Shown here: positions 35,186 through 43,191 of the stretch, in pieces
Layout: each line of letters starts with the position of its first letter
Numbering within the stretch: the first letter of the stretch is position 1
DNA from: Pseudomonas sp. 6D_7.1_Bac1
GTDB taxonomy: Bacteria; Pseudomonadota; Gammaproteobacteria; Pseudomonadales; Pseudomonadaceae
DNA length: 64,000 nucleotides
Assembly: GCF_025465945.1 (NCBI RefSeq)
Contig: NZ_JANLNW010000034.1
Span: forward strand, 62,001-126,000
Reading direction: 5' to 3'
The notes under the pieces: model-generated
The model's database searches: none
The model's input: the letters and a program-made list of their open reading frames with translations, nothing else
What the model was told of the DNA's origin: nothing
Program-made: the position numbers and the translations under genes

Positions 35186-36309
35186 CAGGTTTCGCTTATC
35201 GCAGCAGCCATGGCAGGGTCGGACTTATCCGGTCGGACAAACAGTTTCACGAGTTTGAGCAAAGCGTTGAGCAGCGCGTTACGGTGGTGAAAAAACAGCG
35301 TGTTGCCTTCGAACTTGCAGCCGAGCCGCAGCTTACTGGCATAGCCAGCCTGACCGCACTCATACAGCGGGATTTTGTGTTGAATACAGTAGTCGACATT
35401 GGCCAGCCAGCTTCTGAAGTACAGGTTGTACTCGTGGGTCTGTTCCAGGTCGTGGGCAAAAAATTTGTCGACCAGCCGACATTCATCCAGCAACACCAGA
35501 TTGAACGCCACCAGTTGCTCGTCCACCCAATACAGCACGCACGCGGCGCGTTGATCGAGGTGCTTGAGGATATTGGTGAAGTACTCTGCTGACAGTCGTT
35601 CGAACTCCAGATCACTGCGCGCCAGGGTGGCTTCATACAAGCGCATCATCTGTGGCAACACATCGTCGACCGAGCGTCGCCATTCGATCCGCGGGCCTTG
35701 GGCCCGAATTTTGCGGCGCAGGTTCTTGCGTGTGGACTTGCCGAGTGTGCCGAGGTAAGCATCCAGTGAGCCAAACGCGATCGGCAATATCGCACTGGGT
35801 AAACCGGGCATGGTTTGCAGTCCGGCCTCGCGGCAGACGTCGAGCCACTGCTGATCGTGGCTGGGTGCATCCTTGACCGCCAACAGGCCGATACCCGCCT
35901 CGTTGGCATCGTTGCGTGCCAACATCAATAACTGACGCAGCAGCGCCGGACGCTGTTCGTCAGTGATATGGCTGGCGGTGCTTGCGTGGCATTGCTCGGT
36001 CACTGGCGATCCCAAGGCGTACAGCCGAATATCCAGCACACCCGGCAGCCATTGGCGCAAGCGCTGCGTGATGCGTTTGCCGATGCCCTGCACCGTCGTG
36101 TCGAGTGAGTACTGGGTGGTAAACGCCGCCGCCGCCGCAATCAACGTAGTGCCTTCATAGAGCGCCAGGTAACGCCACTGGAAGTCGGCGACACCTGCCT
36201 GTTCAACGGCCCGATAGTAATCCCAGTCCTCCAGTTCCCCGGGGAAGCAGTCATTCCAGGCGCAGCGTTCAATGGCCTCGATGGTTGAAAAGGCACGGGC
36301 GGTGATCAC
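35185..36309 (-). CDS. GNAT/FemAB-like acyl or aminoacyl transferase
   Basis: 374 residues. The C-terminal half has the GNAT-fold pattern typical of FemAB/BioF2-like proteins (VAFNLVLLDECRLVDKFFAHD, then YNLYFRSWLANVDYCIQ, CGQAGYASKLRLG). The basic stretch GKSTRKNLRRKIR near residue 185 is also characteristic of this group. Such proteins transfer acyl or aminoacyl groups to amines. The start is 14 bases after the hydrolase stop; the stop shares one base with the kinase start. It therefore belongs to the six-gene operon, probably as a conjugating step. Confidence 0.72.
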   Translation of the reverse strand: MITARAFSTIEAIERCAWNDCFPGELEDWDYYRAVEQAGVADFQWRYLALYEGTTLIAAAAAFTTQYSLDTTVQGIGKRITQRLRQWLPGVLDIRLYALGSPVTEQCHASTASHITDEQRPALLRQLLMLARNDANEAGIGLLAVKDAPSHDQQWLDVCREAGLQTMPGLPSAILPIAFGSLDAYLGTLGKSTRKNLRRKIRAQGPRIEWRRSVDDVLPQMMRLYEATLARSDLEFERLSAEYFTNILKHLDQRAACVLYWVDEQLVAFNLVLLDECRLVDKFFAHDLEQTHEYNLYFRSWLANVDYCIQHKIPLYECGQAGYASKLRLGCKFEGNTLFFHHRNALLNALLKLVKLFVRPDKSDPAMAAAISET

Positions 36310-36323
36310 TTCAAATCCTTAAG

Positions 36324-37187
36324 CTATGCCAGCTGTCGATACTCTTCGGGCTCGCTCGGCTTCACCGAAAGCTGTTGGACAAAGTCCGCGCTCAGATCCA
36401 CGACACGGCGGTACTCCAGGTCGACCGTGATCATGTGGTAGCAGTTGTCCAGCAGGACCTTGGTGACCGGGCCGCCAAGATTGCGTTCGACGTAATCGGC
36501 GTTCCATCGGCTGGTGATGTCGTCCTCGATAGAGTGCAGCACCAAGGCCGGTGTCTTGATCGACGGCATGCGTTTCTTGACCACGGCATTCATCCGGTGC
36601 AATTCGCGCACGGTGACGCCTTCCATGGTCAACAGTCCGGCATTGCTGCTTTCGCCGTCTTTCATCTGACGTTCGACGATCGCCCGCAGACGCTCGTTCT
36701 TGATGCCATAGGGCGGCGTTTCTTCGAAGCTGCAGATGTTCACGCCGAATGGAATCTTCATCAACAAGGGGGTCAGGAACGCCAGTTTGTGGATGTTCCA
36801 GCCGTCGTAGCGCAGGGTGGTCGAGTACATCAGCAGGCCAGCGACTTGCCCCGGATGCTCGGAGGCGACGTACATGGACATGACTGCGCCCATGGACAGA
36901 CCACCGACGAATACCTGCTCGTGCCGTTGGCGTATGCCCACGAACGTCTTGCGTACACCTTCGTACCAGTCCTGCCAGCCGGTGGCTTGCAGGTCGGCGT
37001 TGTCACCGCAGTGCCCGGCCAGGGTTGGCACGTACACCGTGCAACCCGATTTGGCCAAGCCGATGGCAACCCGACGTAACTCCGTCGGGGTGCCGGTCAG
37101 GCCGTGGATCAACAACACCGCGACCTCGCCACTGCCGAGAACGAAACCGGTACTACCTTCGCCGAGATCGATCTCTGTTTCGTTCAT
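36324..37187 (-). CDS. Alpha/beta hydrolase (carboxylesterase-like)
   Basis: 287 residues, no signal peptide. The oxyanion region LLIHGLTGTPTELR, nucleophile elbow GLSMGA (Ser), the acid in LHSIEDDIT and the His in DNCYHMITVD make a complete triad. The LTGTPTE motif and lid layout resemble bacterial monoacylglycerol lipase/carboxylesterase (EstD/Est30) enzymes. The ATG overlaps the stop of the aminotransferase gene (4 bases). In the context of the operon it could cleave or form an ester or amide bond on the aminotransferase product. Confidence 0.85.
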   Translation of the reverse strand: MNETEIDLGEGSTGFVLGSGEVAVLLIHGLTGTPTELRRVAIGLAKSGCTVYVPTLAGHCGDNADLQATGWQDWYEGVRKTFVGIRQRHEQVFVGGLSMGAVMSMYVASEHPGQVAGLLMYSTTLRYDGWNIHKLAFLTPLLMKIPFGVNICSFEETPPYGIKNERLRAIVERQMKDGESSNAGLLTMEGVTVRELHRMNAVVKKRMPSIKTPALVLHSIEDDITSRWNADYVERNLGGPVTKVLLDNCYHMITVDLEYRRVVDLSADFVQQLSVKPSEPEEYRQLA

Positions 37188-38578
37188 CGTTTCATGGCCC
37201 GGGCAAGCAGGCGGTCGAGCAGGGCGATGCCCAGATCGATTTCCGCGTAGCTGATTTCCAGCGACGGGGCCAGGGTGATGACGTTCTTGTAGTAGCCGCC
37301 CACATCGAGAATCAGGCCCAGACGCTTGCCGTCGATTTCGATGTCGCCCTTCATGCCTTCATCAACCATGAAGTCCAGGGTGGCCTTGTCCGGAGTGAAG
37401 CCATCCGGGCCGCAGATTTCGCAGCGCAGTGCCAGGCCCAGACCGTCGACGTCGCCGATGATCGGGTAGCGCTTCTGCAGGTCCTGCAGGCCGTCCAGGA
37501 AGTATTTGCCCTTGGCCATGACCATCGAGCCGTAGTCGACTTCGTGGGTCATCTTGAACATTTCCAGACCAACAGCCGTACCCAGTGGGTTGGAGGCGAA
37601 GGTGGAGTGAGTCGAACCTGGCGGGAATACCTTCGGGTTGATCAGCTCTTCGCGAGCCCAGATGCCGCCCAGTGGGTTGAGGCCGTTGGTCAGCGCTTTA
37701 CCGAAGACGATCACGTCCGGCTTGACGTCGAAGTGTTCGATCGACCACAGCTTGCCGGTACGCCAGAAACCCATCTGGATTTCGTCGACGACCATCAGGA
37801 TGCCGTGCTGATCCAGCACTTGCTTGAGTTCGCTGTAGAAGTTCATTGGCGGAATCACGTAGCCGCCGGTGCCCTGGATTGGCTCGACGTAGAAGGCTGC
37901 GTATTCGCTCTGGCCGACTTTAGGGTCCCAGACGCCGTTGTATTCGGTTTCGAACAGACGGGCGAACTGCTGCACGCAATGGCTGCCGTACTCTTCCTTG
38001 GTCATGCCTTTCGGGCCACGGAAGTGGTACGGGAACGGGATGAAGTTGGCGCGCTCACCGAAGTGACCGTAGCGGCGACGGTAGCGGTAGCTCGAGGTGA
38101 TCGACGAAGCGCCGAGGGTACGGCCGTGGTAGCCGCCTTCGAAGGCGAACATCAGGCTCTTGCCGTTGGTGGCGTTACGCACGACTTTCAACGAGTCTTC
38201 GATCGACTGCGAACCGCCGACGTTGAAGTGCACGCGACCGTCGAGGCCGAACTTGTTCTTGGCGTCGACCGCGATCATTTCCGACAGCTCGATCTTGCCT
38301 TTGTGCAGGTACTGGCTGGCGATTTGCGGCAGGGTGTCGATCTGTTGTTTCAGGGCGTTGTTCAGGCGCGGGTTGGCGTAACCGAAGTTAACGGCCGAGT
38401 ACCACATTTGCAGGTCGAGGTAAGCCTGGTCTTCGGTGTCCCACACGTAGGAACCTTCGCAACGGCTGAAAATGCGCGGAGGATCGATGTAGTGAACGGT
38501 GTCGCCGTAGGAGCAGTACTTGGCTTCCTTATCCAGAAGAACCTGGTCTTCTGCGGTAGCAATTCGGATATCAGACAT
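37184..38578 (-). CDS. Class III PLP-dependent aminotransferase
   Basis: 464 residues from the ATG at 38578, which overlaps the HAD gene end by 8 bases; the frame is open further but only inside that gene. Signatures: FNVGGSQSIEDSLKVVRNAT, EGGYHGRTLGAS (PLP phosphate and ring contacts), EPIQGTGGYVIPP, VVDEIQMGFWRTGKLW (Asp contacting the pyridine nitrogen) and the Schiff-base Lys in VIVFGKALTNGLNPLGG. This is the family of GABA, acetylornithine and beta-alanine aminotransferases, acting on omega-amino groups. Several family positions differ (for example GSQSIED rather than GSEAVE), so the substrate is probably not a standard one. It is the second gene of the operon. Confidence 0.9.
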   Translation of the reverse strand: MSDIRIATAEDQVLLDKEAKYCSYGDTVHYIDPPRIFSRCEGSYVWDTEDQAYLDLQMWYSAVNFGYANPRLNNALKQQIDTLPQIASQYLHKGKIELSEMIAVDAKNKFGLDGRVHFNVGGSQSIEDSLKVVRNATNGKSLMFAFEGGYHGRTLGASSITSSYRYRRRYGHFGERANFIPFPYHFRGPKGMTKEEYGSHCVQQFARLFETEYNGVWDPKVGQSEYAAFYVEPIQGTGGYVIPPMNFYSELKQVLDQHGILMVVDEIQMGFWRTGKLWSIEHFDVKPDVIVFGKALTNGLNPLGGIWAREELINPKVFPPGSTHSTFASNPLGTAVGLEMFKMTHEVDYGSMVMAKGKYFLDGLQDLQKRYPIIGDVDGLGLALRCEICGPDGFTPDKATLDFMVDEGMKGDIEIDGKRLGLILDVGGYYKNVITLAPSLEISYAEIDLGIALLDRLLARAMKR

Positions 38579-39287
38579 GGTGGAAGAGTTCCTGTGTTTC
38601 GGAAGAGGTTTCAAGCGTGAAGACATTGGCGTTGGCGGCGCTGCCGGTAGGCAGTTTGGCCAGCAAGGCCGGAAGTTCGGCGAAGCTGTCGAAGCGGGCG
38701 TAGGCGATGCCATTGCGTTCGCAATGTTCGGCCAGGCGGTCCTTGGCGAAAACGAAGTCAGCGGTGGAGGCCACGCACATGTCGGACTGGCCGTCGCCGA
38801 TCACCAGCACGCGTTTGCTGCTGGGTGTGGATTTGCATTTGCAGTTGCCGGAGGCGGCACGGCAGGCGTCGCTCGAATACGGGAAGTCGATGCGCCAGCT
38901 GTTGTGGTCGACCTGACGCAGGCGGTTGGCGAGGATCGGCAGGAGGCTGACGTAGTTGCGCGCCAGAATCCGCGCGATGCCTTGCTCGATGCCGTCACTG
39001 ACCACTTCGATGGAGGCGCCCAGGCCGACTACGTGGTCGACAAAATCCGGGAAGTCGGCATCGATTTCGACGCTGTCGAAGAAGCCGAGCAGTTCGTTGG
39101 GTGTTGCCTTGACCAGCGACAGCTGGCGGCTAAGGCATTCACGGGAACCGATAGCACCGCTCAGCCACTCATCCTCGATCGCTTCCCAGCTCGGGTCGGC
39201 GAAACGCTGGAGGATGCTGTCGATCACGTCGGTGCGTGTGATGGTCCCGTCGAAATCACACACGATATGCCAATCAATCATCTGCAT
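38571..39287 (-). CDS. HAD-superfamily phosphatase (MtnX/SerB-like)
   Basis: 238 residues. Motif I is CDFDGTIT (nucleophile Asp and general acid Asp). A Ser lies in VEVVSDGIE (motif II), and motif IV is VIGDGQSDMCVA. The cap loop contains SDACRAASGNCKCKS, a Cys-rich element seen in the PHOSPHO/MtnX-type group. These enzymes remove phosphate from small metabolites. An ATG two codons in (39281) is an alternative start. It is the first gene of the six-gene operon, 44 bases from a sigma-54 promoter. Confidence 0.88.
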   Translation of the reverse strand: MQMIDWHIVCDFDGTITRTDVIDSILQRFADPSWEAIEDEWLSGAIGSRECLSRQLSLVKATPNELLGFFDSVEIDADFPDFVDHVVGLGASIEVVSDGIEQGIARILARNYVSLLPILANRLRQVDHNSWRIDFPYSSDACRAASGNCKCKSTPSSKRVLVIGDGQSDMCVASTADFVFAKDRLAEHCERNGIAYARFDSFAELPALLAKLPTGSAANANVFTLETSSETQELFHHV

Positions 39288-39330
39288 TACCTATAGGGCA
39301 GGGGCGCGCTGTTGCGCTTGCACGGGGTAG

Positions 39331-39346
39331 AGCAGGGAATGTGCCA
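39331..39346 (-). promoter_or_regulatory. Sigma-54 (-24/-12) promoter of the six-gene operon
   Basis: On the minus strand TGGCACATTCCCTGCT has GG and GC separated by exactly 10 bases and matches the -24 consensus TGGCAC fully. Predicted start near 39320, giving a leader of ~33 bases before the HAD gene ATG at 39287. The operon's last gene encodes a sigma-54 activator. Confidence 0.75.
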
Positions 39347-39410
39347 AGTTGTTTCAAGCCCTGTTGGCCGGGGCTCTGAGGTATGCTGTGCGGGAAATGT
39401 GTCCGCCGAG

Positions 39411-39435
39411 CTACAATTTTTGTAGGTCGCTACAA
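39411..39435. promoter_or_regulatory. Dyad plus half-site, candidate activator binding site
   Basis: CTACAA-TTT-TTGTAG (39411-39425) is a perfect 6-3-6 dyad. A second GCTACAA follows at 39429-39435, in the same orientation as the first arm and 19 bases from it. The dyad is centred about 98 bases upstream of the predicted start of the minus-strand operon, the usual place for an NtrC-type activator site. It could instead serve the divergent MipA gene. Confidence 0.5.
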
Positions 39436-39507
39436 ACAACATGAGTGCTTGCGCAGGAAAATCGACCTGGGGATTGATGCGCGCCGGCACTGCTAAGGAA
39501 TCGCTCT

Positions 39508-40278
39508 ATGTTCAGGATTACCTCTGCTGTATGTGCTGTCCTGCTGTGCCTTGGCGGCTTTTGTGCCACCGCCCAGGCGGCTGGAATAACGGGTGAAGCC
39601 GGTCTCGGCGCGAGCTATCAGCCCTATGACCCCACTGGCAGTCGTTATGAAGTCGTGCCGGTGCCTTACTTCGATCTGGACTGGGGCGATGTCAGCCTCA
39701 GCACCGACGACGGCTTGACCTGGAGCGCCTTGAAAACCAACGGTTTCAGTGCCGGGCCGTTTTTCAACTACATTCCGGGACGCATCTCCAATGGCACGCT
39801 GCGGGGCCTGCGCAATGTGTCGGCCATGGGGGAGGTCGGTGGCTTCATTCAGTACAGCCCGGCTGATTTCTGGCGAGTTTTTGCTTTCGTCGGCCAGACC
39901 GTGGGCGGTAATCGCCGCCAGGATGGTGTGCTCGGTCGTGTGGGCGGGGAGGTGGGTTATCCACTGGGCCTGGGGATCATTGGCAGCAGCGAACTGGCCG
40001 CGAATTTTGCCGATAGTCACCAGAGTCAGACGTTCTTTGGCGTTTCTGACAACGACGCCAAGGCTTCGGAGTTCCGTCCATACAGCGCCAGTGGCGGCTT
40101 GCAGAATGTGATGTTGACCCAGAACTTCGAATTCCCGCTGGCAGCACAGTGGTCGCTGGTGACCAGTGCCAGCTGGATTCACCTGACCAACTCGGCAGCG
40201 GACAGCAGCATCGTCAAGCAAGAGGGGCGTGTGAATCAGGCCCAGGTGCAGGCGGCGATCAGCTACAAATTCGATTGA
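39508..40278 (+). CDS. MipA/OmpV-family outer membrane protein
   Basis: 256 residues with a signal peptide (FRITSAVCAVLLCLGGFC, cleavage at AQA-AG). The mature part is a beta-barrel: alternating hydrophobic strands, many aromatic and Gly residues, and a C-terminal strand ending AAISYKFD, the Phe-rich outer membrane signature. MipA/OmpV proteins are linked to murein hydrolase complexes or to small-molecule passage. It is divergent from the six-gene operon across a 220-bp control region; co-regulation is possible. Confidence 0.85.
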   Translation: MFRITSAVCAVLLCLGGFCATAQAAGITGEAGLGASYQPYDPTGSRYEVVPVPYFDLDWGDVSLSTDDGLTWSALKTNGFSAGPFFNYIPGRISNGTLRGLRNVSAMGEVGGFIQYSPADFWRVFAFVGQTVGGNRRQDGVLGRVGGEVGYPLGLGIIGSSELAANFADSHQSQTFFGVSDNDAKASEFRPYSASGGLQNVMLTQNFEFPLAAQWSLVTSASWIHLTNSAADSSIVKQEGRVNQAQVQAAISYKFD

Positions 40279-40349
40279 GTCGACCACCGTTGAATCTGGT
40301 CCGTCCTTTGCAGACCCTGCCATGAACACAATTTCTCAGGAAGTTCTTC

Positions 40350-41216
40350 ATGGCTCGTCCCGCGTATCGTCTCCTTGCCTATTCGCTGTGGGATCTGGTC
40401 CCGATTGCGCTGGGTGTGGCTCATCTGGCGTTTGTTCTGTGGATGGTGCTGGCCTTCCATGACCTGTCGTGGTGGGCCATTGTGCCGCTGGCGCTGGTCT
40501 ATGCCGTCAGCCTGTCGTGGAGCATCAACAGCATTTCCCACAACCAGATCCACAACCCGTACTTCACTATTGCCTGGATGAATCGGGCATTCGATCTGTT
40601 GCTGTCGGTGACCATCGGTTTTTCGCAAACCCTTTACCGCGACATCCACAATCGTCACCATCGCGGTAATTCCGACCTGCCGGATACACACGGAAAAACG
40701 GTTGATCCGCTGTCGATCTACCTGCGCGGCAAGGATGGTCAACCCGAAAACCCTTGGTCGTACACCTTTCTCAGCTTTTTTCGCGATGATCCCAAGCCGT
40801 TCTACGAAGAAATGCAGCGCAAGCGGCCCAGCGATGCGCGTTGGGTCAAGGTCGAGATTTATGTGACGGTGGCGGCCTATGTGGCGCTGGCGTTCTATGA
40901 CTGGCATGCGGTGTTGCTGTTGTTGCCGTTCTGGTATCTGGGCCAGGCGTTGTCTTCGCTCAATGGTTATTACGAGCATTTGGGTGGCAATCCGGACTTG
41001 CCGATTGCCTGGGGCGTGAGCAGCTACAGCGTGCTCTACAACCTGATCTGGATGAACAACGGCTATCACGCCGAGCATCATTACCGGCCGAAAATGCACT
41101 GGACCCAGGTCAAGGCGTTTCACCGCGAGATTGCCGAGCAGCAACGTGTGGCGGGGGTGAAGGTGATTCCGGTTTCACACGGGCTGGGTTTTCTGGTGAC
41201 TCATCGCAAAAGCTGA
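40350..41216 (+). CDS. Membrane fatty acid desaturase-like protein
   Basis: 288 residues. The three histidine boxes of the membrane di-iron desaturase/hydroxylase family are present: SHNQIHN, IHNRHHRGN and the C-terminal HAEHHYRP. Hydrophobic pairs flank the first box (~20-65) and lie between the second and third (~165-195). Such enzymes introduce double bonds or hydroxyl groups into acyl chains at the membrane. The acyl substrate and position cannot be told from sequence. It follows the MipA gene after 71 bases, and a REP pair lies downstream. Confidence 0.85.
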   Translation: MARPAYRLLAYSLWDLVPIALGVAHLAFVLWMVLAFHDLSWWAIVPLALVYAVSLSWSINSISHNQIHNPYFTIAWMNRAFDLLLSVTIGFSQTLYRDIHNRHHRGNSDLPDTHGKTVDPLSIYLRGKDGQPENPWSYTFLSFFRDDPKPFYEEMQRKRPSDARWVKVEIYVTVAAYVALAFYDWHAVLLLLPFWYLGQALSSLNGYYEHLGGNPDLPIAWGVSSYSVLYNLIWMNNGYHAEHHYRPKMHWTQVKAFHREIAEQQRVAGVKVIPVSHGLGFLVTHRKS

Positions 41217-41249
41217 AACACAGCAGCTTTTGTGGCTAGAGGGCTTGCT

Positions 41250-41354
41250 GTGGCGAGGGAGCTTGCTCCCGCTGGGGCGCGAAGCGGCCCTAAAACGGTG
41301 GACAGCAGGATTGCGAGCGCTTCGCACTCGAGCGGGAGCAAGCTCCCTCGCCAC
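41250..41354. repeat. REP pair, class GTGGCGAGGGAGCTTGCTCCC
   Basis: Inverted pair of the same class as 4739-4869, with the shared inner hairpin (GGGGCGCGAAGCGGCCC). It lies between the convergent desaturase and SMR-like genes. Confidence 0.85.
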
Positions 41355-41371
41355 GGGTGCTCGCGGTGCCG

Positions 41372-41755
41372 TCAGGTTTCTTCGCCTTCAGCCAGCAGCG
41401 CAATCCCGCCCATGATCACCGCCACGCCCAGCCAGTGCAGCAGGCTGATCTGCTCGCCGAGACCGAGCCACGAGCCGAGCAGCACACCGACAAACACCAG
41501 CGAACTCAGCGGAAACGCCAGCGACAGGCTGCTGCGTCGCAATATCAGCATCCAGACGAAGAACGCCCCGATGTAGCAGGCAATGGCTGTCAGCACCCCC
41601 GGATTACCGGCCACGGCCGCCAGCCATTGGAGATTGAAATCCATCTGCCCCAGTTGATCACCGCCGACTTTGGTGGCGATCTGACCACCACTTTCAAAGC
41701 CGATCAGCAGCAGCCACAGCACAACCGTGCCCAGACGTCCGTGCAGCCAACCCAT
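41372..41755 (-). CDS. Small four-helix EamA/SMR-like membrane protein
   Basis: 127 residues from the ATG at 41755, which has AAAGGAA 8 bases upstream; the frame is open to 41803 (other ATGs at 41794 and 41773, the first overlapping the previous stop) but without good ribosome sites. It has four hydrophobic segments, and GVAVIMGGIALLAEGEE ends the protein. It resembles small multidrug resistance or EamA half-transporters, and the preceding gene encodes a similar protein, so the two probably form a heterodimer (as ArnE/ArnF do). It is the third gene of an operon with an arginase-like enzyme. Confidence 0.78.
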   Translation of the reverse strand: MGWLHGRLGTVVLWLLLIGFESGGQIATKVGGDQLGQMDFNLQWLAAVAGNPGVLTAIACYIGAFFVWMLILRRSSLSLAFPLSSLVFVGVLLGSWLGLGEQISLLHWLGVAVIMGGIALLAEGEET

Positions 41756-41786
41756 AGCGCTGTTCCTTTCCATCATCGATTGAGCG

Positions 41787-42161
41787 TCAGACATTGGCGA
41801 CACACACGAGCATCACGCCCGCCGTAATCACCAGGGTGCCAAGCCAGCGCCGGCGGCTGACGGTTTCACCCAACACCACTTTACCGGCCAGCACGACACC
41901 GCAATAAGCCAGCGCAGCGGATGGAAACAACAGGCTCAGTGGCGCGCGGGACAGGGCTTCGAGCCAGACAAAGAACTCGATGGCGTAGGCGCCGATTCCG
42001 CACCAGAGCAACGGCGCATTGAACACCTGGCCCCAGAACGCATTCAGTCGGAAGCCACCTTCGAGCTCCGGCAAACGGTCCAGGCCCAGCTTGAAACAGA
42101 GCTGGCCGATGACGTCCAGGACAATCGAAAACGCCACCAGTAACACGACGGTCAGGGTCAC
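41787..42161 (-). CDS. Small four-helix EamA/SMR-like membrane protein
   Basis: 124 residues from a GTG at 42161, which overlaps the arginase-like gene stop (GTGA). An ATG-initiated frame would start at 42455 inside that gene and is unlikely. Four hydrophobic segments are visible; the motif SLLFPSAALAYCGVVLAGKVVLGE (core PSAALAYCGVVLAGK) matches the conserved helix of EamA/SMR proteins. It is paired with the downstream 127-aa protein. The substrate is unknown; coupling to a ureohydrolase-like enzyme suggests a guanidino or amine compound. Confidence 0.75.
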   Translation of the reverse strand: MTLTVVLLVAFSIVLDVIGQLCFKLGLDRLPELEGGFRLNAFWGQVFNAPLLWCGIGAYAIEFFVWLEALSRAPLSLLFPSAALAYCGVVLAGKVVLGETVSRRRWLGTLVITAGVMLVCVANV

Positions 42162-43078
42162 GGGAATAACTCCTCGAACAGGCTGATCAATGCCTGATTG
42201 GTTGCCGCATTTCGCAGCAGATCGTCTTCGCTCCAGCGCTCGGGTGGCGGCTGGTCGGACTTGGCTTCCCAGCGCTTGAACGCGTTGCTGAAGGCCGGTT
42301 GGGCGAACTCGCCACAGATATCGATGCCCAGGATTCTTTTGCTCGCCGCCAGTGCGCGCAAGGCTTGCAGCAAGTGGGTCAGGCGCATGCCGCCCTGGTC
42401 CCAGTTGGTGGCGGCGTCTTCGCTGGCGAGCACATCCTTGTCGATGGTGATCCACACCGCTTCGGTCGGCAGGCTTTCGATCAATTGCTGGAGAAACACC
42501 GGCCAGTCGAGGTCCGCCAGATTGCGCCAGTGCAGCATGTTTTCCCGCTGTTGATGCCCGGCACCGTCGCCGATCAGGCCCCAGACCTGGGACGGTGGGT
42601 GCTGCCAGGGGAATAGCTGCAAGTCACCACGCTTCAGCGCGCCGAGGTTACCACCGCGCAGTTGCGGGTTATGCAGGTCATCGCTGCACGGCCCCAGGGT
42701 GACGATGCGTTTGATGTTCGGCAGCTTCAGCGCCCGATTGACCCACGAACCACAATGCCGACGCGGCGCAAAGCGCACCCAGTCGGGATGGTTATCGAAA
42801 TGGATCAGGCTGGCCGGCTCGGTAATTTCAGCGAGGAAGGCCGGGGTCAGGTGATGGTAGTCGCCGGAACCGATAAAGAAAATTTCCGGCTGTGGCCCGG
42901 TATGGCGGGGCCGTTGGCGCAGGCGTTCGGAAAAGCGACGGTAGTTCTTCTCACTGGACCACAAACGCAGTTTGGGTCCCAGATCGAGCAGGTCCAGGCG
43001 TTTGGCGCGACCGCTTTCCAGCAGACGGGCAATCGGCGCCTGGGCTGTCAGGCTGTGGTCGAGGTCTAAGATATTCAA
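42158..43078 (-). CDS. Arginase/ureohydrolase-family protein (divergent)
   Basis: 306 residues. Three motifs correspond to the binuclear metal site of ureohydrolases: GSGDYHH (His), IHFDNHPDW (Asp-x-His-x-Asp type) and TIDKDVL (Asp-x-Asp). They are spaced as in arginases, but the flanking substrate loops differ from arginase, agmatinase and guanidinobutyrase. The enzyme family hydrolyses guanidino groups to urea plus amine, or related formimino groups. It is followed by two SMR-like genes with overlaps of 4 bases and a short gap, a three-gene operon. Confidence 0.78.
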   Translation of the reverse strand: MNILDLDHSLTAQAPIARLLESGRAKRLDLLDLGPKLRLWSSEKNYRRFSERLRQRPRHTGPQPEIFFIGSGDYHHLTPAFLAEITEPASLIHFDNHPDWVRFAPRRHCGSWVNRALKLPNIKRIVTLGPCSDDLHNPQLRGGNLGALKRGDLQLFPWQHPPSQVWGLIGDGAGHQQRENMLHWRNLADLDWPVFLQQLIESLPTEAVWITIDKDVLASEDAATNWDQGGMRLTHLLQALRALAASKRILGIDICGEFAQPAFSNAFKRWEAKSDQPPPERWSEDDLLRNAATNQALISLFEELFP

Positions 43079-43191
43079 AACGTATTTTTACCCATGGCAG
43101 CACCCCTCCAAGGCCGGCGCGATCAATCACGAACGCAGGCCGGGCGGGCTTTAACGGGTAAATGCAAGGGGCGGGCCAGCCGCGGTCAGAC

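Noticed and set aside
33209..35290. A 693-codon open frame on the + strand opposite the sensor kinase
   Set aside because: It lies wholly opposite well-supported kinase and regulator genes, shows no family motifs and has the composition expected of an antisense frame in GC-rich DNA. The + strand frames at 37025-38620 and 45265-46503 were rejected for the same reason.
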